Of a stretch of DNA of 64,000 nt, positions 24,972 to 35,420 are shown one piece after another; the first letter of the stretch is position 1; every line of letters begins with the position of its first letter. The notes under the pieces are model-generated. The model saw nothing but the letters and a program-made list of their open reading frames with translations, was not told where the DNA came from and searched no databases. Made by a program: the position numbers and the translations under genes. The DNA comes from Polycladomyces abyssicola (GTDB lineage Bacteria; Bacillota; Bacilli; Thermoactinomycetales; JIR-001): the NCBI RefSeq assembly GCF_018326425.1, contig NZ_AP024601.1:670001-734000 (forward strand). The letters are read 5' to 3'.

Positions 24972-26603
24972 ATGAGACGGAAGGTGTATGCCTTGGCGGC
25001 AGTGTTGTTCACGGTCAGCTGGGTGTTGTCCGCTTGCAGTCTCTCCGGCAACACAGCCCAAGGCGGCCCCAATGAACCGCAAGTGTTGAACCTCGTCGTG
25101 GAGACGGAACCACCCAACTTGGACAGTGCCAAAGCATCTGACGGTACATCCATCACACTGTTGAACAATGTGATGGAAGGATTGATGCGCCTGGACAAGG
25201 ATAACAAACCGGTTCCCGCGATGGCGGTGGATTACCCTGAGATCAGCCCGGACAAAAAAACCTATACGTTCAAAATCCGTGATGCCAAATGGTCCGATGG
25301 GGAACCGGTGAAGGCGCAGGATTTTGAATATGCGTGGAAACGGGCGCTTGACCCAAAGACCAAATCGGATTACGCCTACATTTTGTACCCCATTAAAAAT
25401 GCCGAGGAGTACAATCAGGGGAAAGTCAGTGCGAATGAAGTGGGAGTCAAGGCACTCGATGACACCACCCTGCAGGTCAAGTTGAAAGAGCCGATCCCGT
25501 ATTTCCTCAGCTTGACGGCGTTTCCTACGTACTTTCCGCAACGGGAGGACATCGTCGAAAAGTACGGCAGCCAGTATGCCAAAGAATCGGAAAATATGGT
25601 GTACAATGGTCCCTTTGTGCTTTCGCGTTGGGAGCATGATCAAGGCTTTCAATATCGGAAAAACGAGGAGTATTGGGATAAAAACAACGTGTATCTGACC
25701 GAGGTTAACGTCAAGATTCTTCCGGATGCCACGCAGGCAATGAGCTTATACACATCAGGCCAAGTGGATGTCGCACCGTTGGATGACAATTTGGTGGAAG
25801 TGTTTAAAAACAACAAAGAGTACTTGCCCGTGACACGCGGGATCACCTATTTCATCATTTTCAACACGGATGATGCGTTCCTTGCCAACGAAAATATCCG
25901 TAAGGCGATCAACTTGGCGATCGATCGTGACGACCTTGTGAAGGATGTACTGAAAAACGGATCGGAACCTGCGGGCGGAATTGTGCCGCCATCGATTCTG
26001 GGTTACAACAACCAATCATTCCGTGACCAATCACCGGCACAACCGGAGTATGATCCGGCCTTAGCCAAGCAATATTTTGAAAAAGGTTTGCAGGAACTGG
26101 GCCTTTCCGCTCCTCCGTCAGATCTCACCCTCATGGTCTATGACGACGACCGCAAAAAGGTAGCCTTGGCCATTCAGGAGCAGTTGGAAACCAATCTGGG
26201 TCTGAAAGTGGTCATCGACCCGAAGCCGGTCAAGCAAAAATTGAACCTGGAAAAAAAGGGTTATTTCGAAATGTCGATCGGTCGTTGGGTGGGGGATTAC
26301 AACGATCCGATGACGTTCCTGGATGTCTGGAAGTCGGACAGCGCGGTCAACTTCGGGGATTGGAAAAACCCCGATTTCGATCAGCTGATCGATCGGTCCA
26401 AAAAGACCACCGACTATCAAGAACGGAACGAGAATTTGATCAAAGCGGAAAAAGAACTGATCGATAATGCAGCGATCGCGCCGTTGTACTACGAATCTCA
26501 ATCGTTCGTGCAAAAAACGTATGTCCATGATCTAGTTCGCCACCCGGTCGGTCCGGATTACTCCTTGAAATGGGCATATATCAAAGGCAAAGCGAAACAG
26601 TAA
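24972..26603 (+). CDS. oppA: oligopeptide ABC transporter substrate-binding lipoprotein (OppA-like, copy 1)
   Basis: Extracellular peptide-binding lipoprotein of 543 residues. The signal sequence ends in a lipobox LSAC. Family motifs include VETEPPNLDSAKASDGTSIT, MEGLMRLDKDNKPVPAMAV and TYTFKIRDAKWSDGEPV (the SBP_bac_5 signature). It is a close paralogue of the OppA at 27240. The ATG at 24972 has AAGGAGG 7 nt upstream, while the open frame from 24834 crosses that site. It has its own terminator and no permease genes attached, so it probably delivers peptides to the oppBCDF complex downstream. Confidence 0.93.
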   Translation: MRRKVYALAAVLFTVSWVLSACSLSGNTAQGGPNEPQVLNLVVETEPPNLDSAKASDGTSITLLNNVMEGLMRLDKDNKPVPAMAVDYPEISPDKKTYTFKIRDAKWSDGEPVKAQDFEYAWKRALDPKTKSDYAYILYPIKNAEEYNQGKVSANEVGVKALDDTTLQVKLKEPIPYFLSLTAFPTYFPQREDIVEKYGSQYAKESENMVYNGPFVLSRWEHDQGFQYRKNEEYWDKNNVYLTEVNVKILPDATQAMSLYTSGQVDVAPLDDNLVEVFKNNKEYLPVTRGITYFIIFNTDDAFLANENIRKAINLAIDRDDLVKDVLKNGSEPAGGIVPPSILGYNNQSFRDQSPAQPEYDPALAKQYFEKGLQELGLSAPPSDLTLMVYDDDRKKVALAIQEQLETNLGLKVVIDPKPVKQKLNLEKKGYFEMSIGRWVGDYNDPMTFLDVWKSDSAVNFGDWKNPDFDQLIDRSKKTTDYQERNENLIKAEKELIDNAAIAPLYYESQSFVQKTYVHDLVRHPVGPDYSLKWAYIKGKAKQ

Positions 26604-26627
26604 CGCCTGAGGACAGACTTTCTCGAC

Positions 26628-26664
26628 AGGAAGGCAAGTAATCTACACTGCCTTCCTTTTTTTT
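26628..26664 (+). terminator. terminator of oppA copy 1
   Basis: GGAAGGCA (26629-26636), 12-nt loop, TGCCTTCC, then eight T. Confidence 0.92.
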
Positions 26665-27239
26665 GCAATTTAACAGTGAAAAATTTCCTCTTTCAAAAAG
26701 GGACAATGTGACGATAATATATAATTGGACATCTAACCATCCTGGATCAGGATGAATTTTTATAAAATTAAAATCCATCCAGATTGACAGGAAGGTGATG
26801 GATCGAGTTTTGTAGAGGAGATTTCGTTTATCCTGGTAAAACATCAGTGCGTGGGAGGGATGGCCTTTCTGTGGCGTAGCCACCTTTGGGGAGTACATAG
26901 GAGTACATATAGGTTTAGCCGAGTCCCCATTGTAAAATGCCGACTATCCAGTGGACTCCGTTATCCACGGACACAATCGTCACCGGTCATCCAGACAATA
27001 CTATCGCTGCATAAGCCAACAGTCTTTCTCCTTATGTTTGACATTTTACAAAATAGGCGGAAGTAAGTTATGTTAAAAAGGGATTGAATAACTGTTAACA
27101 GAATATGAATTGCAGAGTGAAAATAGGATCTAGTAGAGTAAATAGAGGGAACCTTTCCTCTATATTGAATCTCAGGGTTAATGGCTGTTTCCAGCCTTAA
27201 CTATATTAATCATCAGAATATGCTCAAGGGGGTAAAGAG
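26665..27239 (+). other. long leader/intergenic region before the opp operon
   Basis: 575 nt with no supported gene. It contains a tandem 10-bp repeat GGAGTACATA x2 near 26891, a perfect hairpin ATAGAGG-8 nt-CCTCTAT (about 27143-27164) and a second hairpin GTTAATGGCTG/CAGCCTTAAC (27178-27201) just before the ribosome site. The two leader hairpins may influence oppA mRNA stability or expression. I recognise no known riboswitch or T-box. Confidence 0.5.
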
Positions 27240-28853
27240 ATGAAAAAGCGCTTTTATTTGTCCCTGGTCATTTTGCTTGTGGCCAGCATGCTGCTTTCCG
27301 CATGCGGCGGCGTTCAGCAAAACACCGGTGCTTCCGGCAATGTGCTGACCGTACGTTCGGATGGTGAACCGCCGAACCTGGACAGTGCGATCTCCACGGA
27401 CAACATTTCGTTCAACCTGTTGAACGCGGTGATGGAAGGTCTCATGCGTCTGGACAAAAACAACAAACCGCAACCGGCGATGGCTGAGAGCTACACGATC
27501 AGCCCGGACAAAAAGACCTACACGTTCAAACTGCGTGACGCCAAATGGAGCGACGGGAAGCCGGTTCGCGCCCAAGACTTCGAATATGCGTGGAAACGGG
27601 CGTTGGCGCCTGAAACCGCTTCTGAATACGCTTATATCTTGTACCCGATTCTGAACGCGGAGAAATACAACACCGGCAAAGCGAAAGCAGAAGATGTCGG
27701 TGTTAAGGCGCTGGACGACAAAACCTTGCAAGTGAAACTGGAAGCGCCGTCTCCGTACTTCTTGGGACTGACTTCATTTGCCACCTATTATCCGCAACGG
27801 AAGGACATTGTGGAAAAATACGGAAAAGAATATGCGCTGGAGCCGAACAAAATGGTCTACAACGGACCGTTTGTTTTGGCCAGCTGGCAACACAACGAAA
27901 GTTACACCCTGAAGAAAAACCCGAACTACTGGGATAAGGCAACCGTCAAACTGGACGGCATCAACTTCAAAATCGTGAAGGAAGTATCGTCTGCGATCAA
28001 CCTGTACAACACCAACAACCTTGATGTGGTACCGAGACTCAGCCAAGAGTATGTGGATGCGTATAAATCCAAGCCGGACTTCAAACGGGTGCCCGAGGCT
28101 GTGACCAGCTATTTGGAATTTAACATGAAAAAAGAGAAAGTTTTGCGTAATGTGAAGATCCGCAAGGCAATCCAAATGGGCATCGACACCAACATCTTGG
28201 CCAACAACATCACGAAGGATGGCAAGCCGGCCACCGGGTTTGTCCCGCCGACCCTGCAAGGCGGAAACGGCAAGCTCTACCGTGAGCAAGCGCCAGCCTT
28301 TGTGAAATTCAACAAAGACGAAGCCAAAAAGTTGCTGGCGGAAGGCTTGAAGGAAGAAGGTCTCAGCCAATTCCCGACGATGGAATTGCTGGGTGATGAC
28401 ACGGATGTGGCGAAAAAAGCGCTGCAATACATCAAAGAACAACTGCGCACCAATCTGGGCATCAATGTCAATATCCGTTCGGTTCCGTTCAAAGAGCGTC
28501 TGGAACGCTCCAAAAACGGCAACTTCCAAATCGTATTGTCCCGCTGGGGTGCTGACTATGACGACGCCATGACCTTCTTGGATCTGTTCGTGACGAACGG
28601 TGGCTTCAACCGCGGCGGATACAGCAACCCGAAATTTGATGAGCTGATCAAAAAGGCCAAAATGAACCCGGACTTTAACCAGCGTCTGCAGCAAATGGTG
28701 GAAGCCGAGAAAATCCTGGTGCAGGACGATGCCGGTATCGCACCGCTGTACTGGCGTGATCGTCTGAACCTGGAGCGGCCGAACGTTAAAGGTCTGGTGC
28801 ATCATCCGTTCGGAGCCGATGACGACTTCAAATGGGTAACGTTGGACAAGTGA
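27240..28853 (+). CDS. oppA: oligopeptide ABC transporter substrate-binding lipoprotein (OppA, copy 2)
   Basis: A 537-residue lipoprotein with signal and lipobox LLSAC, then SDGEPPNLDSAISTDNISFN, MEGLMRLDKNNKPQPAMAE and YTFKLRDAKWSDGKPVRAQD. It is closely related to the copy at 24972 throughout. It binds oligopeptides outside the membrane for the OppBCDF importer encoded immediately downstream. GGGGGTAAAGAG precedes the ATG. A strong stem-loop separates it from oppB, typical of operons where the binding protein is made in excess. Confidence 0.95.
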   Translation: MKKRFYLSLVILLVASMLLSACGGVQQNTGASGNVLTVRSDGEPPNLDSAISTDNISFNLLNAVMEGLMRLDKNNKPQPAMAESYTISPDKKTYTFKLRDAKWSDGKPVRAQDFEYAWKRALAPETASEYAYILYPILNAEKYNTGKAKAEDVGVKALDDKTLQVKLEAPSPYFLGLTSFATYYPQRKDIVEKYGKEYALEPNKMVYNGPFVLASWQHNESYTLKKNPNYWDKATVKLDGINFKIVKEVSSAINLYNTNNLDVVPRLSQEYVDAYKSKPDFKRVPEAVTSYLEFNMKKEKVLRNVKIRKAIQMGIDTNILANNITKDGKPATGFVPPTLQGGNGKLYREQAPAFVKFNKDEAKKLLAEGLKEEGLSQFPTMELLGDDTDVAKKALQYIKEQLRTNLGINVNIRSVPFKERLERSKNGNFQIVLSRWGADYDDAMTFLDLFVTNGGFNRGGYSNPKFDELIKKAKMNPDFNQRLQQMVEAEKILVQDDAGIAPLYWRDRLNLERPNVKGLVHHPFGADDDFKWVTLDK

Positions 28854-28890
28854 GGAAATCAAGTTCCAAAGTGATAATCCGGTAGAACAA

Positions 28891-28930
28891 ATGGAAGGTA
28901 TATGTTCGCTTGGAACATATACCTTCCTCC
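28891..28930 (+). terminator. strong stem-loop between oppA and oppB
   Basis: Perfect 15-bp arms GGAAGGTATATGTTC (28893-28907) and its complement (28913-28927) around GCTTG, without a T run. Likely an mRNA-stabilising or partial-termination element giving higher oppA than oppB-F expression. Confidence 0.75.
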
Positions 28931-28975
28931 ATGCTTGCTAACATCCATGTTTTTGTAGAAAAAGGAAGTGAGAGG

Positions 28976-29905
28976 ATGGGTCGTTATATCCTGCAGCGGT
29001 CGATCTATATGATTGTCACGCTATGGGTCATCATTACCTTTACTTTCTTTCTCATGCATTTCATGCCCGGTTCTCCTTTACAGAACGAAGAGCGCATTCC
29101 GCCCAAATTGAAGGAGACGATCATGAAAGAGTACGGGCTCGACCAGCCGTTGCCTGTACAATATGTGCAATTCTTGGGCAATTTGTTTCAGGGTGATTTG
29201 GGCAAATCATTCCAATATAATGGTCGGGACGTAACTGAATTGATTTTCCAAGGGTTCCCGGCTTCTGCTCAAGTGGGGATTCAGGCTGTGATCTTCGGCA
29301 TTGTGATCGGGCTGACCCTGGGTGTCATCGCCGCATTGCGGCGGGGAAGTTGGGCGGACAACCTGGCCACCGTGGTGGCGGTGTTGGGGGTGTCGGTTCC
29401 CAGCTTCTTGTTGGCGGGGATACTCTCTTTTTATGTCGGCGTAAAATTGCTTTGGTTGCCACCGGCAGGGTGGGGTACATGGCAACATACGATTCTGCCT
29501 TCACTGGCTTTATCCGGTTTGGTCATCGCGCAGATGTCCCGCTATATCCGCACGGAAATGCTGGAAGTGTTGGGTCAGGACTACATGAAGACGGCCAAGG
29601 CCAAGGGGTTGAGCCGGGCTACGGTCGTGTTCCGTCATGCCCTTCGTAACGCGCTGATCCCGGCTGTGACCATTTTGGGGCCGCTCACGATCAATATCAT
29701 CACCGGTTCGCTCGTGATCGAGCAAATCTTCGGTATTCCCGGCATGGCGTGGCTGTTCGTGCAATCGATTCAAGTCAATGACTACCCCGCCATCATGGGT
29801 GTCACCATTTTCTACAGTGTGCTGATCATCGTCAGCATTTTCGTGGTGGATATCTTGTACGGCATTATCGACCCGCGGATTCGGATAGCCGGTGCGAAGG
29901 AGTGA
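28976..29905 (+). CDS. oppB: oligopeptide ABC transporter permease OppB
   Basis: Inner-membrane subunit of the peptide importer, 309 residues with about six helices. It starts MGRYILQRSIYMIVTLWVII, and the EAA coupling loop is EVLGQDYMKTAKAKGLSRAT. The N-terminal MPGSPLQNE and GLDQPLPVQYVQFLGNLFQG are typical of OppB/DppB. The ATG at 28976 follows GGAAGTGAGAGG. Followed 5 nt later by oppC. Confidence 0.95.
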   Translation: MGRYILQRSIYMIVTLWVIITFTFFLMHFMPGSPLQNEERIPPKLKETIMKEYGLDQPLPVQYVQFLGNLFQGDLGKSFQYNGRDVTELIFQGFPASAQVGIQAVIFGIVIGLTLGVIAALRRGSWADNLATVVAVLGVSVPSFLLAGILSFYVGVKLLWLPPAGWGTWQHTILPSLALSGLVIAQMSRYIRTEMLEVLGQDYMKTAKAKGLSRATVVFRHALRNALIPAVTILGPLTINIITGSLVIEQIFGIPGMAWLFVQSIQVNDYPAIMGVTIFYSVLIIVSIFVVDILYGIIDPRIRIAGAKE

Positions 29906-29910
29906 GTCAC

Positions 29911-30849
29911 ATGGAAGCGACCAAACAACTCAACCAGGATTTATCCCCGGAGATGTTTCAACCCGGTGAAGTGAGTCCGGAGGAGAGAAACGGGCTGTCC
30001 TCCAAACACGTCGGGTACTGGACCGATGTGTGGCGCCGTTTTCGCTCCAACAAAGGGGCCATCATCGGTTTCACCATTTTGTTGGTGGTCGGTTTTCTGG
30101 CCCTGTTTGGACAGCATTTCGTTCCGTATGATTATCAGACTATGAACTATACCATTCAGAACAAGGAACCGTTCGGCAATCACTATTTCGGGACGGACAA
30201 CTTCGGACGCGATCTGTGGGCCCGGACTTGGTACGGCGCGCGCATCTCCTTGACCATCGCCTTTTTGGCCGTGTTGATCGACATGACGATCGGTGTGACG
30301 TTCGGCGCGATTTCCGGATATTTCGGCGGCAAAGTGGACACCGTCATGCAGCGGATTTTGGAAGTGATGTACTGTATTCCGCAACTGATCATCCTCATTT
30401 TGATGATGCTGTATTTTGAGCCCGGTATCGTGCCAATCGCGATTGCGATGGGAATTACCGGATGGGTGCCGATGGCGCGGATCGTTCGCGCGCAGGTGAT
30501 GAGGCTGAAGGAGCAGGAGTTCGTATTGGCCGCGCGGACGCTGGGTGCGAGCCACGGGCGGTTGCTGTTGAAGCACCTGTTGCCCAACGTGATGGGGCCC
30601 ATTATCGTGGCGGTCACGTTCTCCATTCCGCAAGCGATTTTCTTTGAGGCCTTCCTCAGCTTTATCGGTTTGGGGATCAATCCTCCGGCGGCCAGCTTGG
30701 GGATGTTGGTGAACGACGGCTTCAGAAACCTGCAATTGTTCCCGTATCAAGTGTTTTATCCGGGATTGGTCTTGGCCCTGATCATGTTGAGCTTCAACTT
30801 GTTGGGTGACGGATTGCGCGACGCGTTGGATCCGAAACTGCGTCGATAG
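29911..30849 (+). CDS. oppC: oligopeptide ABC transporter permease OppC
   Basis: Second membrane subunit, 312 residues. A long cytosolic N-terminus precedes the first helix, then FGTDNFGRDLWARTWYGARI, and the EAA loop QEFVLAARTLGASHGRLLLK. The C-terminal LSFNLLGDGLRDALDPKLRR is diagnostic for OppC/DppC. The ATG at 29911 has GAAGGAG upstream; the frame also begins at GTG 29902, which lies inside that site. Confidence 0.95.
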   Translation: MEATKQLNQDLSPEMFQPGEVSPEERNGLSSKHVGYWTDVWRRFRSNKGAIIGFTILLVVGFLALFGQHFVPYDYQTMNYTIQNKEPFGNHYFGTDNFGRDLWARTWYGARISLTIAFLAVLIDMTIGVTFGAISGYFGGKVDTVMQRILEVMYCIPQLIILILMMLYFEPGIVPIAIAMGITGWVPMARIVRAQVMRLKEQEFVLAARTLGASHGRLLLKHLLPNVMGPIIVAVTFSIPQAIFFEAFLSFIGLGINPPAASLGMLVNDGFRNLQLFPYQVFYPGLVLALIMLSFNLLGDGLRDALDPKLRR

Positions 30850-30859
30850 GAGGATCGGT

Positions 30860-31882
30860 ATGGAGAAGGTGTTGGAAGTACGGGATCTGCATGTTTCGTT
30901 TGACACATACAACGGAGAAGTGAAAGCGGTACGCGGCGTCAGTTTTGACTTGAAAAAAGGGGAAACGCTGGCCATCGTCGGGGAGTCCGGTTGTGGAAAA
31001 AGCGTGACTTCCCAAACGATCATGCGGTTGATTCCCAATCCTCCCGGACGGATCAAACAAGGCGAAATTCTGTTTGACGGCAAGGATTTGACCAAACTGT
31101 CCGAACGGGAGATGGAAAAAATCCGCGGTGCGGAAATCGCGATGATTTTCCAAGATCCGATGACGTCTCTCAACCCGACGATGACGGTGGGTCGGCAGAT
31201 CACCGAAGGATTGATGAAGCATCAAAAGATGAGCAAAGAGGAAGCAAAGAAAAAGGCGGTCGAGATGCTCCGGCTCGTGGGCATCCCCAGCCCTGAATCG
31301 CGGGTGAATCAATACCCGCACCAGTTCAGTGGCGGGATGCGCCAGCGTGCCATGATTGCCATCGCCTTGTCCTGTGCTCCGAAGATTCTCATCGCCGACG
31401 AGCCGACGACGGCGTTGGACGTGACGATTCAGGCGCAGATCATGGAGCTGATGAAAGAGCTGCAGGAGAAGATGAACACCTCCATCATCTTGATCACGCA
31501 TGATTTGGGTGTGGTGGCCGACGTGGCGGATCGCGTCGTCGTGATGTATGCGGGGAAAGTGGTGGAAACCGGTACGGTGGAAGAGATATTCTACCGTCCG
31601 CGTCATCCGTACACCTGGGGATTGATGGCTTCCATGCCGCGGCTGGACCAGAAAAAAGAGCAGGAATTGCTCCCCATTCCGGGTTCGCCGCCCAACCTGA
31701 TCGCTCCGCCAAAGGGCTGTCCGTTTGCAGCCCGATGCAAACATGTCATGAAAATCTGCCAGGAACGCATGCCCGATGTGACGAATATCTCATCAAACCA
31801 TCAGGTTTCCTGTTGGCTGGAACATCCGATGGCGCCAAAGGTAGAACCACCGGCTCAACTGGTAGAAGGGGGAGCGAACTGA
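30860..31882 (+). CDS. oppD: oligopeptide ABC transporter ATPase OppD
   Basis: ATP-binding subunit of 340 residues. Walker A GESGCGKS near residue 43, Q-loop [13 protein letters not shown], signature FSGGMRQR, Walker [14 protein letters not shown]-loop ITHD, and the C-terminal oligopeptide/dipeptide extension with the four-cysteine Fe-S-like motif (C-x5-C-x6-C region: [15 protein letters not shown]). The ATG at 30860 follows AGGAGG by 5-6 nt, so the upstream part of the frame is not used. Confidence 0.96.
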   Translation: MEKVLEVRDLHVSFDTYNGEVKAVRGVSFDLKKGETLAIVGESGCGKSVTSQTIMRLIPNPPGRIKQGEILFDGKDLTKLSEREMEKIRGAEIAMIFQDPMTSLNPTMTVGRQITEGLMKHQKMSKEEAKKKAVEMLRLVGIPSPESRVNQYPHQFSGGMRQRAMIAIALSCAPKILIADEPTTALDVTIQAQIMELMKELQEKMNTSIILITHDLGVVADVADRVVVMYAGKVVETGTVEEIFYRPRHPYTWGLMASMPRLDQKKEQELLPIPGSPPNLIAPPKGCPFAARCKHVMKICQERMPDVTNISSNHQVSCWLEHPMAPKVEPPAQLVEGGAN

Positions 31883-31883
31883 C

Positions 31884-32894
<1,011 letters not shown>

Positions 32895-33108
32895 GCTGGG
32901 GCGTGCGTGCTATTGACTCGATCAAGCGGTATCGTTTCCCGGGTGATCGACTAATTCAGAAAGTGCAGGAACCCCATCGCGGGCATTTTCCCTTGAATGA
33001 AGTGTTTCGCCCGTACCTGTGCTTGGAGATTGGAGATCGGAGCTGCGAAGACCAGCTTCTTTGCGTCATTAACATCCGATGGGAGCAACCCTGATCAAGT
33101 GCGAAAAA

Positions 33109-33146
33109 AAGCCGTTTCCCAACTGTGGGAAACGGCTTCGCTTTTT
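33109..33146 (+). terminator. terminator of the opp operon
   Basis: AAGCCGTTTCCC (33109-33120), 6-nt loop, GGGAAACGGCTT (33127-33138), then CGCTTTTTTCG. Shares its stem with hairpins at 23949 and 33957. Confidence 0.88.
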
Positions 33147-33193
33147 TCGGGCGTTTGAAGTGGCTGGATGTCATTCAGCCGCTTCACTCAGAA

Positions 33194-33826
33194 TCAGAAG
33201 CTTTCCCGAATGACCAGTTTTTCCAGCGGGAACCGGCTGGACGGGCGGGCCGGAGCGGCAGCTTTACCGATGACGACCAGCATCACCGGGATATAACGCG
33301 GCGGGATGTTGAGCGCTTGAATCAATTTTTCCCGGTCGAATCCACCCATCGGGCAGGTATCGTAACCTTTGGCCTTGGCAGCCAGCATCAGCTGCATGGC
33401 CGACAGGGAGGCATTGAGGATGGCCTCGTCGCGGGCCTTCTGTGGGTTGTTGGCATAAGCGTCTTTGATCTGCCCGATCAAGGTGTCGTACACCTGCTGT
33501 GTGATATGGCCCGCTTCCAAAGCCGGTTTGTACACATCCTCAGCACTTTTGTCCGCTTCCAGATCGCCCAGAATGACGACAGTGGCCGAGGAATCCACCA
33601 CTTGCTGCTGGTTGTAAGCGATCGGCAGAATCTTCTCCTTCATCTCTTGCGAGGTGATCACCAAGTAACGCCAATGCTGGAGGTTCCAAGAGGACGGAGC
33701 TTTCGCCGCGAGCTTAAGAATCTCTTCCAGGTCCTCCTTGGGAATCTCCACACCCCGTTGGTACTTTTTTACGCTGCCGCGTGCTTTCATCACTTCGATG
33801 GCCGACAGTTCCGTCTGCGTGGTCAT
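33194..33826 (-). CDS. nitroreductase family FMN oxidoreductase
   Basis: A 210-residue NAD(P)H:FMN nitroreductase-like enzyme. The N-terminal ARGSVKKYQRGVEIPKEDLE with APSSWNLQHWRYLVI gives the FMN-binding loops (S/R-x-R-x-F variant), and GYDTCPMGGFDREKLIQAL the second flavin contact. Related to B. subtilis YodC/YdgI-type proteins. The physiological substrate is unknown; quinones or nitro compounds are typical. GAGAGGTG precedes the ATG at 33826. Confidence 0.9.
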   Translation of the reverse strand: MTTQTELSAIEVMKARGSVKKYQRGVEIPKEDLEEILKLAAKAPSSWNLQHWRYLVITSQEMKEKILPIAYNQQQVVDSSATVVILGDLEADKSAEDVYKPALEAGHITQQVYDTLIGQIKDAYANNPQKARDEAILNASLSAMQLMLAAKAKGYDTCPMGGFDREKLIQALNIPPRYIPVMLVVIGKAAAPARPSSRFPLEKLVIRESF

Positions 33827-33956
33827 ATATGCAACACCTCTCATTGGTGGATCTGGCTTGGCATATCTTAATATACTTTAAACAAAGAACTAAGTAAAGA
33901 AAAATAAGTAAAAAGGGTCTTAAAACCCTCTTTTGTACTTCTGATACAAATGCTCA

Positions 33957-33982
33957 GCCGTTTCCCAATCGAGGGAAACGGC
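33957..33982. repeat. GCCGTTTCCC hairpin near yutI
   Basis: GCCGTTTCCC, AATCGA, GGGAAACGGC: perfect 10-bp arms, identical to those at 33109 and 23949. The pyrimidine-rich tail is on the plus strand, although both flanking genes are on the minus strand, so it is not an obvious terminator for them. Confidence 0.65.
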
Positions 33983-34002
33983 CTTGGCTTTTCCAAAAAA
34001 TA

Positions 34003-34224
34003 TTAAAGGACTTGCTCCACTTCTTTGACGCCCGGCACTTCTTCCATCAGGGCGCGTTCGATCCCCGCTTTCAGCGTGATGGTGGAGCTGGGGCAGCTGC
34101 CGCAGGCACCGAGCAGACGAACTTTCACCACGCCGTCTTCCACATCCACCAGTTCCACGTCACCGCCGTCGCGTTGGATGAACGGACGCAGTTTGTCCAA
34201 TACTTCTTGTACTTGTTCTTTCAT
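34003..34224 (-). CDS. yutI: NifU-like Fe-S scaffold/carrier (YutI)
   Basis: A 73-residue NifU C-terminal-type protein that carries Fe-S clusters to target enzymes. The cluster motif is GACGSCPSS (C-x2-C), and the fold signature [20 protein letters not shown] is clear. At this length it is a stand-alone Nfu domain, equal to B. subtilis YutI. It is monocistronic and divergent from mccA. Confidence 0.95.
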   Translation of the reverse strand: MKEQVQEVLDKLRPFIQRDGGDVELVDVEDGVVKVRLLGACGSCPSSTITLKAGIERALMEEVPGVKEVEQVL

Positions 34225-34488
34225 CGGTTCATGCTCCTTTCGGTATGATCGCTGGCCAATCGGTCTTATTTCAAACGAGACCCATGGTCCGCTTTTTACC
34301 GATGGGATGGAGGAACCATTTGCCCCTTATTTATTGTATCCCAAAGCGTGTCGATTGACAAAGGGAATCATCTTCATGTCGGCGATATGAAGACCATCCT
34401 TTTTTTTGTTCATTCAAAAGTGGTAAGATGAAAGGGGTGTGTTTTTTTCGAGTAAACATCGGTTGTGAGGAAAGGAAAGGGAATTCCG

Positions 34489-35415
34489 ATGAAGCAGGTA
34501 TATGAAGATGTAAAAGAACTGATCGGTTGGACACCGATCGTACGGATAAAACGGTTCGAAATTCCGGATGGGGTGAACATTTACGCCAAGCTGGAGTTTT
34601 TCAATCCCGGCGGAAGTGTGAAAGACCGGCTTGGAATCGAGCTGATCCGGGATGCTGAACAAAAAGGCCTGCTGAAACCCGGCGGTACCATCATCGAGCC
34701 GACCGCAGGGAACACCGGGATCGGACTGGCGTTGGCAGCCGTCGGGACCGGGTATCGGGTGATTTTCGTTGTGCCGAAAAAGTTTTCTGAGGAAAAACAG
34801 GAACTGATGCGGGCATTGGGGGCGGAAATCGTCAACACCCCGACGGAGGAAGGGATGAAAGGCGCCATCGCCAAGGCGAAGGAATTGGCCGAAAAGATTC
34901 CCGGTGCCTACGTTCCCCAGCAGTTCGCCAACCCCGCCAACCCTGGAGCGCATTACAAAACGACCGGCCCGGAGATTTGGCAGCAGATGGACGGTAAGGT
35001 GGATGTCTTTGTGGCGGGAGCGGGAAGCGGTGGGACCTTCATGGGTACGGCCCGCTATTTGAAAGAGCAAAACCCCGCCATTAAAACGGTGATTGTAGAA
35101 CCGGAAGGTTCCATTCTGGGCGGTGGTCAACCGGGACCGCACAAAACGGAAGGGATCGGGATGGAGTTTCTTCCCGACTATATGGACCCGTCCTACTTTG
35201 ATGAGATCTACACTGTATTGGACAAAGATGCGTTTGACATGGTGAAGCATCTGGCGAAGCGAGAAGGATTGTTGGTGGGCAGTTCGTCTGGAGCCGCTTT
35301 TTTTGCAGCCCTGCAGGAAGCGAAGAAAGCCAAGCCCGGTACCAACATCGTGGTGATTTTCCCGGACAGCAGCGAGCGCTATCTGAGCCAAAAGATTTAT
35401 CAGGGAGGGATTTGA
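34489..35415 (+). CDS. mccA: O-acetylserine-dependent cystathionine beta-synthase (MccA)
   Basis: PLP enzyme of the cysteine synthase family, 308 residues, that joins homocysteine and acetylserine to give cystathionine in the methionine-to-cysteine pathway. The PLP lysine is K45 in NPGGSVKDRLG; the phosphate loop is TAGNTGIG and the PLP nitrogen site GSSSGAAFFA. The pairing with a cystathionine lyase directly downstream supports MccA over plain CysK. GGAAAGGG precedes the ATG at 34489; the frame from 34465 crosses it. Confidence 0.92.
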   Translation: MKQVYEDVKELIGWTPIVRIKRFEIPDGVNIYAKLEFFNPGGSVKDRLGIELIRDAEQKGLLKPGGTIIEPTAGNTGIGLALAAVGTGYRVIFVVPKKFSEEKQELMRALGAEIVNTPTEEGMKGAIAKAKELAEKIPGAYVPQQFANPANPGAHYKTTGPEIWQQMDGKVDVFVAGAGSGGTFMGTARYLKEQNPAIKTVIVEPEGSILGGGQPGPHKTEGIGMEFLPDYMDPSYFDEIYTVLDKDAFDMVKHLAKREGLLVGSSSGAAFFAALQEAKKAKPGTNIVVIFPDSSERYLSQKIYQGGI

Positions 35416-35420
35416 CACTG

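Noticed and set aside
26665-27239. T-box or known riboswitch before the opp operon
   Set aside because: No T-box antiterminator motif and no conserved core of a known class; only generic hairpins.
29941-31203. 420-codon minus-strand frame opposite oppC-oppD
   Set aside because: Shadow frame with His/Gln-rich composition; the plus-strand genes are unmistakable.
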